From assembly GCA_002382495.1 (NCBI GenBank), contig DFXW01000042.1, positions 1 through 24,626 on the forward strand: a stretch of 24,626 nt of DNA. Reading direction: 5' to 3'. Below, one piece after another: positions 24,502 to 24,626 of the stretch. A program made the translations under genes and the position numbers. The DNA is from Flavobacterium sp. UBA4098 (GTDB lineage Bacteria > Bacteroidota > Bacteroidia > Flavobacteriales > Flavobacteriaceae). How positions within the stretch are numbered: the first letter of the stretch is position 1; each line of letters begins with the position of its first letter. The notes below the pieces were generated by a model. The model saw only the letters and a program-made list of their open reading frames with translations, was not told where the DNA came from and made no database searches.

Positions 24502-24626
24502 TTATAGCGCAGATATCATTAAAGATAGAGCATTAGCGTTTGTTGAAGCCAATAAAAACAATCCTTTCTTCCTGTATTTTTGTCCTACTTTACCTCATAA
24601 TCCCTATCACCAACCCGATGATAAAA
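24384..24626. repeat. Terminal inverted duplication, arms of 118 bases
   Basis: Bases 24384-24501 reappear as their reverse complement at 24509-24626, separated by the seven bases TTATAGC. By eye the only mismatch is at 24406 (C) against 24604. The arms are sulfatase coding sequence, and the window ends inside the right arm. This form suits a fold-back artefact of library preparation or assembly at a contig end. Confidence 0.9.

Noticed and set aside
1..24626. CRISPR arrays, tRNA or rRNA genes, complete insertion sequences, SusC/SusD pairs, glycoside hydrolases
   Set aside because: Looked for on both strands; none is supported. tmRNA is the only RNA gene seen.

Overview
The window looks like chromosomal DNA from a member of the Flavobacteriaceae, probably Flavobacterium or a close relative. 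The evidence is the AT-rich composition, the protein families (PF14905-type outer-membrane barrel, MG2-type secreted protein, Flavobacterium-style small barrel), a tmRNA with a GE-NYALAA-type tag, promoter-like boxes resembling the Bacteroidota consensus (TTTG, about 19 bp, TAnnTTTG), and a general lack of Shine-Dalgarno sequences. No database search was possible, so the genus is an inference.

Left part (1-7411) is mostly housekeeping. On the minus strand, a CPBP intramembrane protease gene precedes menE, the menaquinone-pathway O-succinylbenzoate-CoA ligase, which is cut by the left edge. Divergent from them are an ArsC-family protein and a large TonB-receptor-like outer-membrane barrel that ends in strong hairpin terminators. 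Then come a small membrane protein, an alanine/saccharopine-dehydrogenase-like protein with an eroded nucleotide-binding loop, and a lipoprotein of the serine beta-lactamase family.

A one-piece tmRNA gene (ssrA, 7527-7920) marks the change to more accessory DNA. Directly behind it lie a hairpin, three 13-bp tandem repeats and a broken fibronectin-III fragment, the kind of debris seen where DNA has come and gone next to an RNA gene.

The centre (8287-15476) is a complete D-galactose module: a GntR-headed regulator with a sugar-binding-type C-terminal domain, divergent from galM-galK-galT-galE and a sodium/galactose symporter very like vSGLT. Two palindromes in the regulator/galM gap are candidate operators. 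The whole Leloir route plus uptake is therefore in one place.

The right part (15994-24626) is read leftwards. It holds a small outer-membrane barrel, a large secreted MG2/plug-like protein, a gap with a relict ORF richer in G+C, and then a tight operon of two secreted sulfatases (the first one truncated), a secreted second aldose 1-epimerase and an exported formylglycine-generating enzyme (FGE). The FGE has both catalytic cysteines, and the complete sulfatase has the matching C-T-P-S-R target motif. Taken together with the galactose module, the simplest reading is a locus for desulfating and consuming a sulfated galactose-containing polymer or oligosaccharide: sulfatases remove sulfate outside the cytoplasm, the exported epimerase interconverts released galactose anomers, the symporter imports galactose and the Leloir enzymes feed it into glycolysis. 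No glycoside hydrolase or SusC/D pair is visible, so the polymer-cleaving part would have to lie elsewhere.

The last 243 bases form an almost perfect inverted duplication that breaks the first sulfatase. It most likely marks an assembly or library artefact at a contig end rather than biology.
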